Assembly: GCA_030040215.1 (NCBI GenBank)
Contig: JASHUD010000111.1
Coordinates: 1 to 5,676, forward strand
Direction: 5' to 3'
Origin: Methylovirgula sp.
Lineage (GTDB): Bacteria > Pseudomonadota > Alphaproteobacteria > Rhizobiales > Beijerinckiaceae
Length of the DNA stretch: 5,676 nt
Positions 1 through 5,434 of the stretch are shown here, piece by piece. The position numbers were made by a program, and so were the translations under genes. The stretch's first letter is position 1, and every line of letters begins with the position of its first letter. The notes below the pieces were generated by a model. That model was not told the DNA's origin. It was given only the letters and a program-made list of their open reading frames with translations, and searched no databases.

Positions 1-68
1 GGCAACGGCGCCGCGGCGTGAAGCGCCGGCGCGAGAAATTACGCCGATGCGGCACATTTTAGCGAATC

Positions 69-107
69 GACTCACCCAAGCTTTAGACCTTCTACTTAGG
101 GTGGGTC
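69..107. repeat. Interrupted inverted repeat / stem-loop upstream of the 120-aa gene
   Basis: GACTCACCC at 69-77 pairs with GGGTGGGTC at 99-107 (9 bp with one T-G wobble). The stem continues inward as AAG (78-80) with CTT (95-97) past a single bulged A at 98, leaving a 14-base loop. It lies 23 bases before the start codon at 131. It could be an operator, a leader RNA structure, or a weak terminator for a gene to the left; the sequence after it (AGTCTTCATT) has only short T runs, so a terminator is the weaker reading. No convincing -35/-10 pair was found around it. Confidence 0.45.
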
Positions 108-117
108 AGTCTTCATT

Positions 118-124
118 AAGGTGA
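118..124 (+). promoter_or_regulatory. Ribosome binding site of the 120-aa gene
   Basis: AAGGTGA is a good match to the anti-Shine-Dalgarno complement and sits 6 bases before the ATG at 131. It favours this start over the internal ATG at 147, which is in a different frame. Confidence 0.65.
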
Positions 125-130
125 TCCCCG

Positions 131-493
131 ATGCGACAGAACATCTTTGAATATGCCGGCCGCTCGGACGACATTTACCATTGCGGCAGCGACGCGGGGC
201 GCGTTGACGTCCTCTGCCAGGATCTCGACCTTTTTTGCGAACAATACGCGCGACTTGCAAGCGACCCTGCCTTGCAGCGCAAACACCAGACGCAACGCCG
301 GCTCGCTTGGATCAAGGCGCTCTGGGACGATCCGGCCCGTTTCGAGGCGATCGTCGCGAGCGGCCGCTACCGGCGGCTTTGCGCGCTCACCCAGGCAATC
401 AACCAAGCCGACGCGCGCGCTTGGCAGCGCCTGAAGAAGGAAATTCTCGCCGTCCGGGCGCGCGAGTTCCTGTGCGGCGCCGAGGCGGCCTGA
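131..493 (+). CDS. Hypothetical protein, 120 aa, soluble, helix-rich
   Basis: I do not recognise this family. The ATG at 131 has a well-spaced AAGGTGA ribosome binding site and the frame runs to TGA at 491-493. The protein has no signal peptide and no membrane segment. From about residue 25 onward it looks almost entirely helical, with a basic middle (QRKHQTQRR near 49-57), a conserved-looking WIKALWDDPARFE segment (60-72) and a basic C-terminal helix (98-113). Five cysteines (18, 29, 36, 84, 115) are notable for a small cytoplasmic protein but form no recognisable zinc motif. It is convergent with argJ, with 18 bases between the two stops, so it is not in an operon with it. GC-rich codon use like its neighbours and the good ribosome binding site support a real gene; its role is unknown. 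Confidence 0.7.
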   Translation: MRQNIFEYAGRSDDIYHCGSDAGRVDVLCQDLDLFCEQYARLASDPALQRKHQTQRRLAWIKALWDDPARFEAIVASGRYRRLCALTQAINQADARAWQRLKKEILAVRAREFLCGAEAA

Positions 494-500
494 GAACGCG

Positions 501-529
501 GGCGACGCTCGTTACGAGCGATAGTCGCC
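501..529. repeat. Palindrome spanning the argJ stop codon, in the convergent gap
   Basis: CGCTCGT (506-512) and ACGAGCG (514-520) are a perfect 7-bp inverted repeat around a single base. An outer GGCGA (501-505) pairs with TCGCC (525-529) across a 4-base bulge (521-524). The argJ stop codon (512-514 on the minus strand) is at the centre. It lies between two convergent genes, where a bidirectional terminator is expected, but neither side has a T tract, so it is not a standard intrinsic terminator. It may instead be a 3'-end stabilising structure or chance. Confidence 0.35.
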
Positions 530-1750
530 GTTGATCGCCACGTATTCTTTCGTCAAATCGCAGGTAAAGATCGTGGCTCGCCCTTTGCCGAGCCCAAGGT
601 CGACGCGGATGTCGATTTCCGGCCGGTGCATTAAAGCTGCGACCTGAACCTCGTCATAGGAAGGATCGCGCGCTCCCTTGTAGGCAACCCGGATGTCGCC
701 GAACGAGATGGCGAGCCGGTCGCGATCGGCGGGCTCCCCCGCCTTGCCGACCGCCATCACGACGCGTCCCCAATTGGCGTCCTCGCCGGCAATCGCGGTC
801 TTGACCAACGGCGAATTGGCGATGGCGCGGGCGATAATCTTGGCGGAGCGCTTGCTCACCGCGCCTTCGACCGTGATTTTCACGAATTTGCGGGCGCCTT
901 CGCCGTCTTTCACGATTTGACGGGCGAGATCGCCGAGCACTTCGTCGAGCGCGGCGCGGAAAGATTGCAGGCGCCGGTCGCCCGCGGCGGCGATTTTCGG
1001 CGCGCCGCGTCCGGCGGCCGCGCCCGTCGCAAAGAGGAGCAGCGTGTCGGAAGTCGACGTGTCGCCGTCGACCGTGATCGCGTTGAAGGAGGTATCGGCA
1101 CCGCGTCTCAACATCTCCTGCAATGGCGCGGCGGCGATCGGCGCATCGGTGAAGACGAAGGCGAGCATCGTCGCCATATCGGGCGCAATCATGCCCGAGC
1201 CTTTCGCGATACCGGCGATCGAGACTTCGACGCCGCCGAGAAGCGCTTTGGCATAGGCGACCTTGGGAAACGTATCGGTGGTCATGATCGCCTTGGCGGC
1301 GGCGAGAAATCCGCCCGGCGACGCCTCAGCCGCCAGTTTCTCGATTAGCCCTTCGAACTTGCCCGCATCGAGCGGCTCGCCGATCACGCCCGTCGAGGCA
1401 AGAAAGACTTCGGAAGCGTCGATTTGCGCCGCCGCGCCGGCAAGCGCCGCGATGCGCCGCGTCGTCTCCACTCCGGCTTTCCCGGTAAACGCATTCGCAT
1501 TGCCGGAATTGGCGACGAGCGCGCGCGCCCTGCCGCGTTTGAGCCGCGCCCGGCACCAATCAACCGGCGCGCCCGGACATTTTGAGGCGGTGAAAACGCC
1601 GGCAACGCTTGTCCCTTTGTCGAAGAGGGCCAGCAGCACGTCGGCGCGGGTTTTGGTCTTGATGCCGGCGCTCCCCGTCGCAAAGCGCACGCCGGCGATC
1701 GGCGGAATGTCCGGATAGGATTGCGGCGCGAGGGGAGAGAGCGTGGGCAT
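512..1750 (-). CDS. argJ: Bifunctional glutamate N-acetyltransferase / N-acetylornithine acetyltransferase ArgJ
   Basis: ArgJ moves the acetyl group from N-acetylornithine to glutamate, recycling it in arginine biosynthesis; bifunctional members also use acetyl-CoA. It is cytoplasmic. The 412-aa product matches the usual length near 410. Visible hallmarks are SPLAP near the N-terminus, NSGNANAFTG at 81-90, the STGVIGEPL oxyanion-hole segment at 119-127, TTDTFPK at 157-163, GMIAPDMATML at 186-196 and the C-terminal AINGDYRS. In this family the precursor cuts itself before the threonine of MATML (here Thr194), which becomes the N-terminal nucleophile of the beta chain; that residue is intact. 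The start at 1750 gives the family-typical MPTLSPLAP beginning, with AGAGAGG only 2 bases upstream. An in-frame ATG at 1765 has a better GGAGAAGG site 4 bases upstream and would add five residues (MLREA). The gene is divergent from the EF-G-like gene. Whether it is bifunctional or monofunctional cannot be read from sequence alone. Confidence 0.97.
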   Translation of the reverse strand: MPTLSPLAPQSYPDIPPIAGVRFATGSAGIKTKTRADVLLALFDKGTSVAGVFTASKCPGAPVDWCRARLKRGRARALVANSGNANAFTGKAGVETTRRIAALAGAAAQIDASEVFLASTGVIGEPLDAGKFEGLIEKLAAEASPGGFLAAAKAIMTTDTFPKVAYAKALLGGVEVSIAGIAKGSGMIAPDMATMLAFVFTDAPIAAAPLQEMLRRGADTSFNAITVDGDTSTSDTLLLFATGAAAGRGAPKIAAAGDRRLQSFRAALDEVLGDLARQIVKDGEGARKFVKITVEGAVSKRSAKIIARAIANSPLVKTAIAGEDANWGRVVMAVGKAGEPADRDRLAISFGDIRVAYKGARDPSYDEVQVAALMHRPEIDIRVDLGLGKGRATIFTCDLTKEYVAINGDYRS

Positions 1751-1801
1751 GGCCTCTCTTAGCATCCCGCCTTCTCCCCGCAAGCCTTCCTTCCCTGTGG
1801 G

Positions 1802-1821
1802 AAAAACGGCGGCGCGCGCCG
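1802..1821 (-). terminator. Terminator-like hairpin upstream of argJ, minus strand
   Basis: Read on the minus strand, CGGCG (1821-1817), loop CGCGC, CGCCG (1811-1807) is followed at once by five T (1806-1802). An all-GC stem followed by a T run is the form of an intrinsic terminator, though a 5-bp stem is short. It lies 51 bases before the argJ start, so it would act as an attenuator if the argJ promoter is beyond 1821, or block leftward read-through if the promoter is nearer the gene. Confidence 0.35.
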
Positions 1822-1823
1822 GC

Positions 1824-1849
1824 GTCGCGGGCACGCGACCTTTTGCTTT
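1824..1849 (+). terminator. Terminator-like hairpin upstream of the EF-G-like gene, plus strand
   Basis: GTCGCG (1824-1829), loop GGCA, CGCGAC (1834-1839) form a perfect 6-bp GC-rich stem followed by CTTTTGCTTT. The T tract is interrupted, so strength is uncertain. It points rightward and sits back to back with the minus-strand element at 1802-1821. It would either attenuate the EF-G-like gene or shield it from rightward transcription coming out of the argJ region. Confidence 0.35.
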
Positions 1850-1886
1850 CGCTCCGCCTTTTCTTGTGGTCTCATTGCCCAATCGA

Positions 1887-1930
1887 CCGCGGCAAACGGT
1901 CCCGCGCCCTGCGCCGACGGGACGCCGCGG
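1887..1930 (+). promoter_or_regulatory. 13-bp bulged stem-loop in the leader of the EF-G-like gene
   Basis: Outer arms CCGCGGC (1887-1893) and GCCGCGG (1924-1930) pair over 7 bp. Inner arms GTCCCG (1899-1904) and CGGGAC (1918-1923) pair over 6 bp. The right arm is continuous; the left arm carries a 5-base bulge, AAACG (1894-1898), and the loop is 13 bases. No T run follows. It ends 53 bases before the ATG at 1984, and the stretch between, especially 1948-1983, is A-rich and looks unstructured. This suggests a structured 5' leader or a protein-binding element; I do not recognise it as a known riboswitch. Confidence 0.45.
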
Positions 1931-1970
1931 CGGCCTTTCGCCCGCGGAATCAAGAACAACGAACAGCGAC

Positions 1971-1977
1971 AGGGAGA
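1971..1977 (+). promoter_or_regulatory. Ribosome binding site of the EF-G-like gene
   Basis: AGGGAGA lies 6 bases before the ATG at 1984. It settles the start: the frame is open back to 1843, but the upstream codons have no comparable site and encode low-complexity Arg-rich sequence. Confidence 0.7.
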
Positions 1978-1983
1978 CACGAC

Positions 1984-3963
1984 ATGACAAGATCCTCATG
2001 GAAGGCGGAACCGGCGGGCCCACGTTCCGTCGCGATCTTGGGCCCGTACGGCAGCGGCAAATCGGTTCTCTTCGACGCGCTCCTTAGCGCCGCCGGCGTG
2101 CCTGCCAAACGCGGCCACGCGCCGTCCGGCCGCACCATGACTTCCGAGCTCAGGCTCGGTCATTGCAACTTCATGGACGAACCATGGTCGATCATCGACT
2201 GCCCAGGCTCGGTCGAATTCGCCTATGAGGCGGCGGCGGCGCTCGCCGCGGCCGATTTCGCCATCGTCGTCTGCGAGCCTTCGCCCGATCGGCTCGCCAA
2301 CCTGCCGATCCTTCTCAAGCAGATCGAAGAACTTTCCCTCCCGCATCTGATCTTCTTCAACAAGATCGATGCATTCGCCGGACAAATCCGCGACACCGTC
2401 ACGGCACTCCAGCCGTATTCGAAATTGCCGCTCGTCCTGCGCCAGATGCCGATCCGCGAGAACGACGCGGTGACCGGCTACGTCGATGTGGTCAGCGAAC
2501 GCGCCTATCGCTACTGCGCGCAGGATTCCGAACTCGTCGGCCTGCCGAACGACATGCGCGAGCGCGAACGGGAGGCGCTGGCGGGCTTGACCGAAGTGCT
2601 CGCCGACCACGACGACGCGCTGCTTGAAAAAGTGCTCGAAGATGTCGTGCCGTCCCAGGACGAAATTTTCGCGACGCTGCACAAGGACCAGGCGAGCGGC
2701 ACGATCGTGCAGATTCTGATCGGCGCCGGCCAGCGCGGGCATGGCATTCTGCGGCTCTGGAAGGCGCTGCGCCACGACGTGCCGCCCGCTTCGGAGACGG
2801 CGCGGCGGCGCGGCGTCGAGCCGTCCGATCAACCGCTCGTGCAGATCTTCAAGACGGTGCAGGCCGGACAGGCCTACGCCGGCAAGCTCTCCTACGCGCG
2901 CATCTGGCGCGGCAGTTTGCGCGACGGCACGAGCCTCGACGGGAGCCGCGTCGGCGGCCTCTATCATTTTGCAAGCGGCGAGCCGGTGCGCGTGCAAACG
3001 GCGCAAGCCGGCGAGCTGGTGGCCATCGGGCGGCTCGAGAACGTGGCAACGGGCGCGGTATTGGGGCCAGCAGGCAAGGCAAACCTGCCTTTCCCGCAAC
3101 CGTCGCCGCCCGTCTACGCCTTCGCGATCGCCGCCAAGGACCGCAAAGACGACGTCAAGCTTTCCGGCGCGTTGCACAAGATTGTCGAGGAAGACCCCTC
3201 GCTCAGCATCGAACAAAGCCGCGAGACCGGCGAGACGCTTCTGCGCGGCCAAGGCGACATTCATCTCAACGTCACGCTCGAACGTCTCGCCAACGTCTAC
3301 AATTGTCAGGTCAACGTCGCCGCCCCGAAAGTCGCCTATAAGGAAACCATCAAGAAACGCGTGACGCAGCATTCGCGGCTGAAGCGCCAGACGGGCGGTC
3401 ACGGACAATTCGCCGACGTGATCCTGGAGATTGCGCCGCGCGCCCGCGGCGCCGGCTTCGAATTTATCGACAAGATCGTCGGCGGCGCGGTGCCGCGCCA
3501 ATATATCCCGGCGGTCGGCGAAGCCGCCGAAGAGGCGATGCAGAAAGGCCCGTTCGGCTATCCGGTGGTCGACGTCGAAGTGACGCTCACCGACGGCTCC
3601 TTTCATGCCGTCGACAGTTCCGACATGGCGTTTCGCACCGCGACCCGCAACGGAATCGCCGAAGCGCTGCCCAAAGCCGATCCGGTGCTGCTCGAGCCGA
3701 TCGAGCACGTGACGATCTCCGTGCCGAACCGCTTTACGGCCAACGCGCAGCGGCTGCTTAGCGGACGGCGCGGGCAGATCCTCGGCTACCAAGAGCGCCA
3801 GGGCTGGCCGGGCTGGGACGACGTCGAGGCGCTGGTGCCGGGCGCCGAACTGCACGATTTGATCCTGCAACTTCGCGCCGACACGCAAGGGCTCGGCTCC
3901 TACACGCACCGCTTCGATCATCTCGCCGAGACGCGCGGCAAGCCGGGCGAAAAGGCGCATTAG
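1984..3963 (+). CDS. Elongation factor G-like translational GTPase (EF-G paralogue)
   Basis: The 659-aa product keeps the five-domain EF-G plan and should act on the ribosome in the cytoplasm. The G domain (about 15-270) has a P-loop GPYGSGKS (20-27), DCPGS (72-76) where EF-G has DTPGH, and NKID (126-129). Domain II is about 285-365, III about 375-447, IV about 448-565 (TGGHGQFADV at 470-479, tip loop HAVDSSDMAF at 541-550) and V about 568-650 (LLEPIEHV, RRGQILG). The tip histidine that reaches toward the decoding site in EF-G is kept (His541). The histidine that drives GTP hydrolysis is replaced by Ser76, the RGITI switch I motif is missing, and the P-loop to DxPG distance is about 20 residues shorter than in E. 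coli EF-G. It is therefore probably not the main EF-G, which normally sits with rpsL-rpsG-tuf. As I recall, similar 'elongation factor G' paralogues with DCPGS occur in other Rhizobiales; their role is not settled. Start supported by AGGGAGA. Divergent from argJ. Confidence 0.93.
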   Translation: MTRSSWKAEPAGPRSVAILGPYGSGKSVLFDALLSAAGVPAKRGHAPSGRTMTSELRLGHCNFMDEPWSIIDCPGSVEFAYEAAAALAAADFAIVVCEPSPDRLANLPILLKQIEELSLPHLIFFNKIDAFAGQIRDTVTALQPYSKLPLVLRQMPIRENDAVTGYVDVVSERAYRYCAQDSELVGLPNDMREREREALAGLTEVLADHDDALLEKVLEDVVPSQDEIFATLHKDQASGTIVQILIGAGQRGHGILRLWKALRHDVPPASETARRRGVEPSDQPLVQIFKTVQAGQAYAGKLSYARIWRGSLRDGTSLDGSRVGGLYHFASGEPVRVQTAQAGELVAIGRLENVATGAVLGPAGKANLPFPQPSPPVYAFAIAAKDRKDDVKLSGALHKIVEEDPSLSIEQSRETGETLLRGQGDIHLNVTLERLANVYNCQVNVAAPKVAYKETIKKRVTQHSRLKRQTGGHGQFADVILEIAPRARGAGFEFIDKIVGGAVPRQYIPAVGEAAEEAMQKGPFGYPVVDVEVTLTDGSFHAVDSSDMAFRTATRNGIAEALPKADPVLLEPIEHVTISVPNRFTANAQRLLSGRRGQILGYQERQGWPGWDDVEALVPGAELHDLILQLRADTQGLGSYTHRFDHLAETRGKPGEKAH

Positions 3964-4018
3964 CACCGCAATGAACGCCGGCTCGCAGCCGCGGCCCTTG
4001 GCAAGAGAGGGAAATCCG

Positions 4019-4069
4019 ATGTACTTCGCCTCGCCTCGAAGCGATTGGAGCCCTATCGGGACGCCATGA
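4019..4069 (+). CDS. Possible 16-codon leader ORF overlapping the SGNH hydrolase start
   Basis: ATG at 4019 follows AGAGAGG (4004-4010) by 8 bases, a better ribosome binding site than that of the following gene. It encodes MYFASPRSDWSPIGTP and stops at TGA 4067-4069, overlapping the ATG of the SGNH hydrolase as ATGA. This overlap is typical of translational coupling. The peptide itself resembles nothing I know. An in-frame ATG at 3971 would lengthen it to 32 codons but lacks a well-spaced ribosome binding site. It may be a coupling device rather than a functional peptide, or chance. Confidence 0.35.
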   Translation: MYFASPRSDWSPIGTP

Positions 4070-5163
4070 AGCGAGTCTGGTTTCTGTTAAGCGGGCTGGC
4101 GGTCAGCGCTATCACCACACTGCTTTGTATCGCCGCGCTCGAACTGGTTCTCGAACATTACCTGCCGAAAAACCCGTATGAGTGGAACAAGCGGCTCATG
4201 TTCTTCTCGGAGGGGCCGGTATTCCGAAACACGAGGTGGGGAGGATTCGTTTACGAGCCCAACAGCCGCATCCACCTGCAGACGTTCTATATCACCGATC
4301 CGAAACAAGCGGCGGTCGTCGAAGAATATGATTCCTGGCTGAGAACAAATTCATCCGGGCTCGTCCAATCTGCGGATATCGTCCCCTCGAAGCCATCCGT
4401 CATATTTCTTGGCGACAGTTTCACGGAAGGACAAGGCGCTTCTCCGTGGTTCTATGTGCTGGAAAAGAGGTGGCCGCAAACTTCCCGCTATCAGATTATC
4501 AACGGGGGCCTTCTTGGAACCGGTTTCGAGGCTTGGCGGCGGCTGTTCGCCAATCTGCCCCTCGATACGAAGGACAAGAAGGTCGTTGTAATTTTTATAT
4601 CCGACGATTGGACGCGCCCTGTCTGGCAATTTACCCCGCGCGACCTGGAATGTCTTCGGTCCGCAGATCGATGCAGCGGCACCAATAACTTTCTCGGGCT
4701 ACCGCAAAACGCCGCGGAATCCGGCGCCGAGATCCGCCGCATCGCGCGCGAACGAGTCCGCTATCTCGGCGGGATAGGAAACCTAATAAGGTCTTCTGCA
4801 ATATACCAAATGCTATGGAGGCCCGCATTTTACGGATGGTGGCCATTTTCACAGAACACGAGGCAACTCGAGAAGAGCAAGCTCGCCATCGCATCTTTGG
4901 CGGACGCGGTGGGAAAGGAAAATATGCTGCTCATCCAGTTGCCGCAGAAGGACGAACTGCTTTCAGGGACGAGGAACAAGTTGGCCCGGCAAGGCCTCGA
5001 ATTCATCAAGCAAAACGGCTATCGGTTTGTCGATGGCTTTAAAAAATGCCATTTGACGATCGCCGATTTTCACGTCCGCGACGGGCATCCCAATGCCGAG
5101 GGCTATGCCAAGATCGTTGACTGTGTTGATCAATCCGTGCGCGATTCATTCCGAATATTCTAG
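4066..5163 (+). CDS. Membrane-anchored SGNH/GDSL-type hydrolase family protein
   Basis: The 365-aa protein starts with MKRVW and a hydrophobic segment (about 5-29) that looks like an uncleaved signal anchor, placing the rest in the periplasm by the positive-inside rule. The SGNH fold is suggested by FLGDSFTEGQG (114-124, nucleophile Ser118), the INGGLLGTGF segment (146-154, block II glycine) and DGHPNAEGY (339-347, Asp339 and His341). The block III asparagine is not evident: the equivalent strand reads VVVIFISDDW (173-182). Cysteine pairs 196/203 and 328/353 could form disulfides, fitting the periplasm. Such proteins hydrolyse or transfer esters on lipids, glycans or peptidoglycan; the substrate cannot be told. 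ATG 4066 overlaps the stop of a 16-codon ORF and has only a weak GGGA 4 bases upstream; a TTG at 4045 would add seven residues. Codons are unlike the neighbours (ATA, CTA, AGG, TCT around 4780-4820): 4801-4860 is 47% GC by hand count against 75% for 3781-3840. Acquired DNA is likely. Confidence 0.85.
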   Translation: MKRVWFLLSGLAVSAITTLLCIAALELVLEHYLPKNPYEWNKRLMFFSEGPVFRNTRWGGFVYEPNSRIHLQTFYITDPKQAAVVEEYDSWLRTNSSGLVQSADIVPSKPSVIFLGDSFTEGQGASPWFYVLEKRWPQTSRYQIINGGLLGTGFEAWRRLFANLPLDTKDKKVVVIFISDDWTRPVWQFTPRDLECLRSADRCSGTNNFLGLPQNAAESGAEIRRIARERVRYLGGIGNLIRSSAIYQMLWRPAFYGWWPFSQNTRQLEKSKLAIASLADAVGKENMLLIQLPQKDELLSGTRNKLARQGLEFIKQNGYRFVDGFKKCHLTIADFHVRDGHPNAEGYAKIVDCVDQSVRDSFRIF

Positions 5164-5174
5164 CCGCCGCTAGA
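5159..5174 (+). terminator. Small hairpin over the SGNH hydrolase stop codon
   Basis: TCTAGC (5159-5164), loop CGCC, GCTAGA (5169-5174) form a perfect 6-bp stem that contains the TAG stop codon (5161-5163). Only TT follows before CCCG, so it would be a weak terminator at best, or a 3'-end structure. Confidence 0.25.
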
Positions 5175-5434
5175 TTCCCGTGCGGCCGATCGTTGGTGTG
5201 CGCCTGCAAAGAATCGGCTGGGCGCGGGCTCGCGAAATGGCACCCTATTCGCACACAAATGCCGGCGGCGAGGCAAACCAGATCCGCTGCGCCCAAGGCC
5301 GGCTGCACCCACCCGAAAAAGGAACTGGATGGCAAGGTTTGCGCTTTATCATGCCGCGGTTCTTGCAAGGATGAGGGGGCTATCATCCAAGTCAATTATG
5401 CGATTTCTGCATTAGGAGCATCGGGGAAAGAAAC
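5175..5434. other. Intergenic stretch without a convincing gene
   Basis: This 260-base stretch has open frames on both strands that begin at TTG or GTG codons without ribosome binding sites and encode compositionally random, Cys/Pro/Arg-scattered peptides. The only better-placed candidate is a 28-codon ORF at 5329-5415: ATG preceded by AAGGA with a 5-base spacer, product beginning MARFALYHAAVL, basic and helical, unrecognised. An inverted repeat lies at 5369-5388. I see no clear sigma-70 promoter, tRNA or known RNA family. Confidence 0.4.
5369..5388. repeat. Inverted repeat upstream of the 67-aa gene
   Basis: GGATGA (5369-5374) and TCATCC (5383-5388) are perfect 6-bp arms around the 8-base GGGGGCTA. 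CTT (5362-5364) and AAG (5389-5391) could extend it across a bulge. It ends 46 bases before the start at 5435, a usual place for an operator or leader hairpin. Confidence 0.35.

Noticed and set aside
1..21. Possible C-terminal tail of a gene to the left (frame 1 ends in TGA at 19-21)
   Set aside because: Only six codons are visible, and any 21-base GC-rich stretch can give such a frame. There is no way to support it from this window.
1263..1718. A 151-codon plus-strand open frame inside argJ
   Set aside because: It is antisense to conserved ArgJ sequence, its product is Ala/Ser/Pro-rich without motifs, and it has no convincing ribosome binding site.
1840..1900. Candidate -35/-10 promoter pairs for the divergent genes
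   Set aside because: TTG-containing hexamers are present on both strands, but none has an acceptable -10 at 16-18 bases spacing, so no promoter is annotated.
1843..1983. A 47-residue N-terminal extension of the EF-G-like protein
   Set aside because: It is Arg-rich, lies over the stem-loop at 1887-1930, and has no ribosome binding site, whereas ATG 1984 has AGGGAGA at ideal spacing.
1751..2023. A longer ArgJ with about 91 extra N-terminal residues
   Set aside because: The frame is open to 2023, but the added sequence is Arg/Gly-rich without family resemblance, would overlap the EF-G-like gene's start, and crosses the hairpin region. The 412-aa form already begins like known ArgJ proteins.
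1996..3966. A 656-codon open frame on the minus strand opposite the EF-G-like gene
   Set aside because: Its product is an Arg/His/Val/Gly-rich sequence with no recognisable domain, as expected for the antisense of a GC-rich gene. The plus-strand frame has all EF-G domains and a good ribosome binding site.
4045..4065. TTG start at 4045 for the SGNH hydrolase
   Set aside because: It has no well-spaced ribosome binding site, and it puts acidic and polar residues (MEPYRDA) before the MKR-hydrophobic segment that looks like the true N-terminus.
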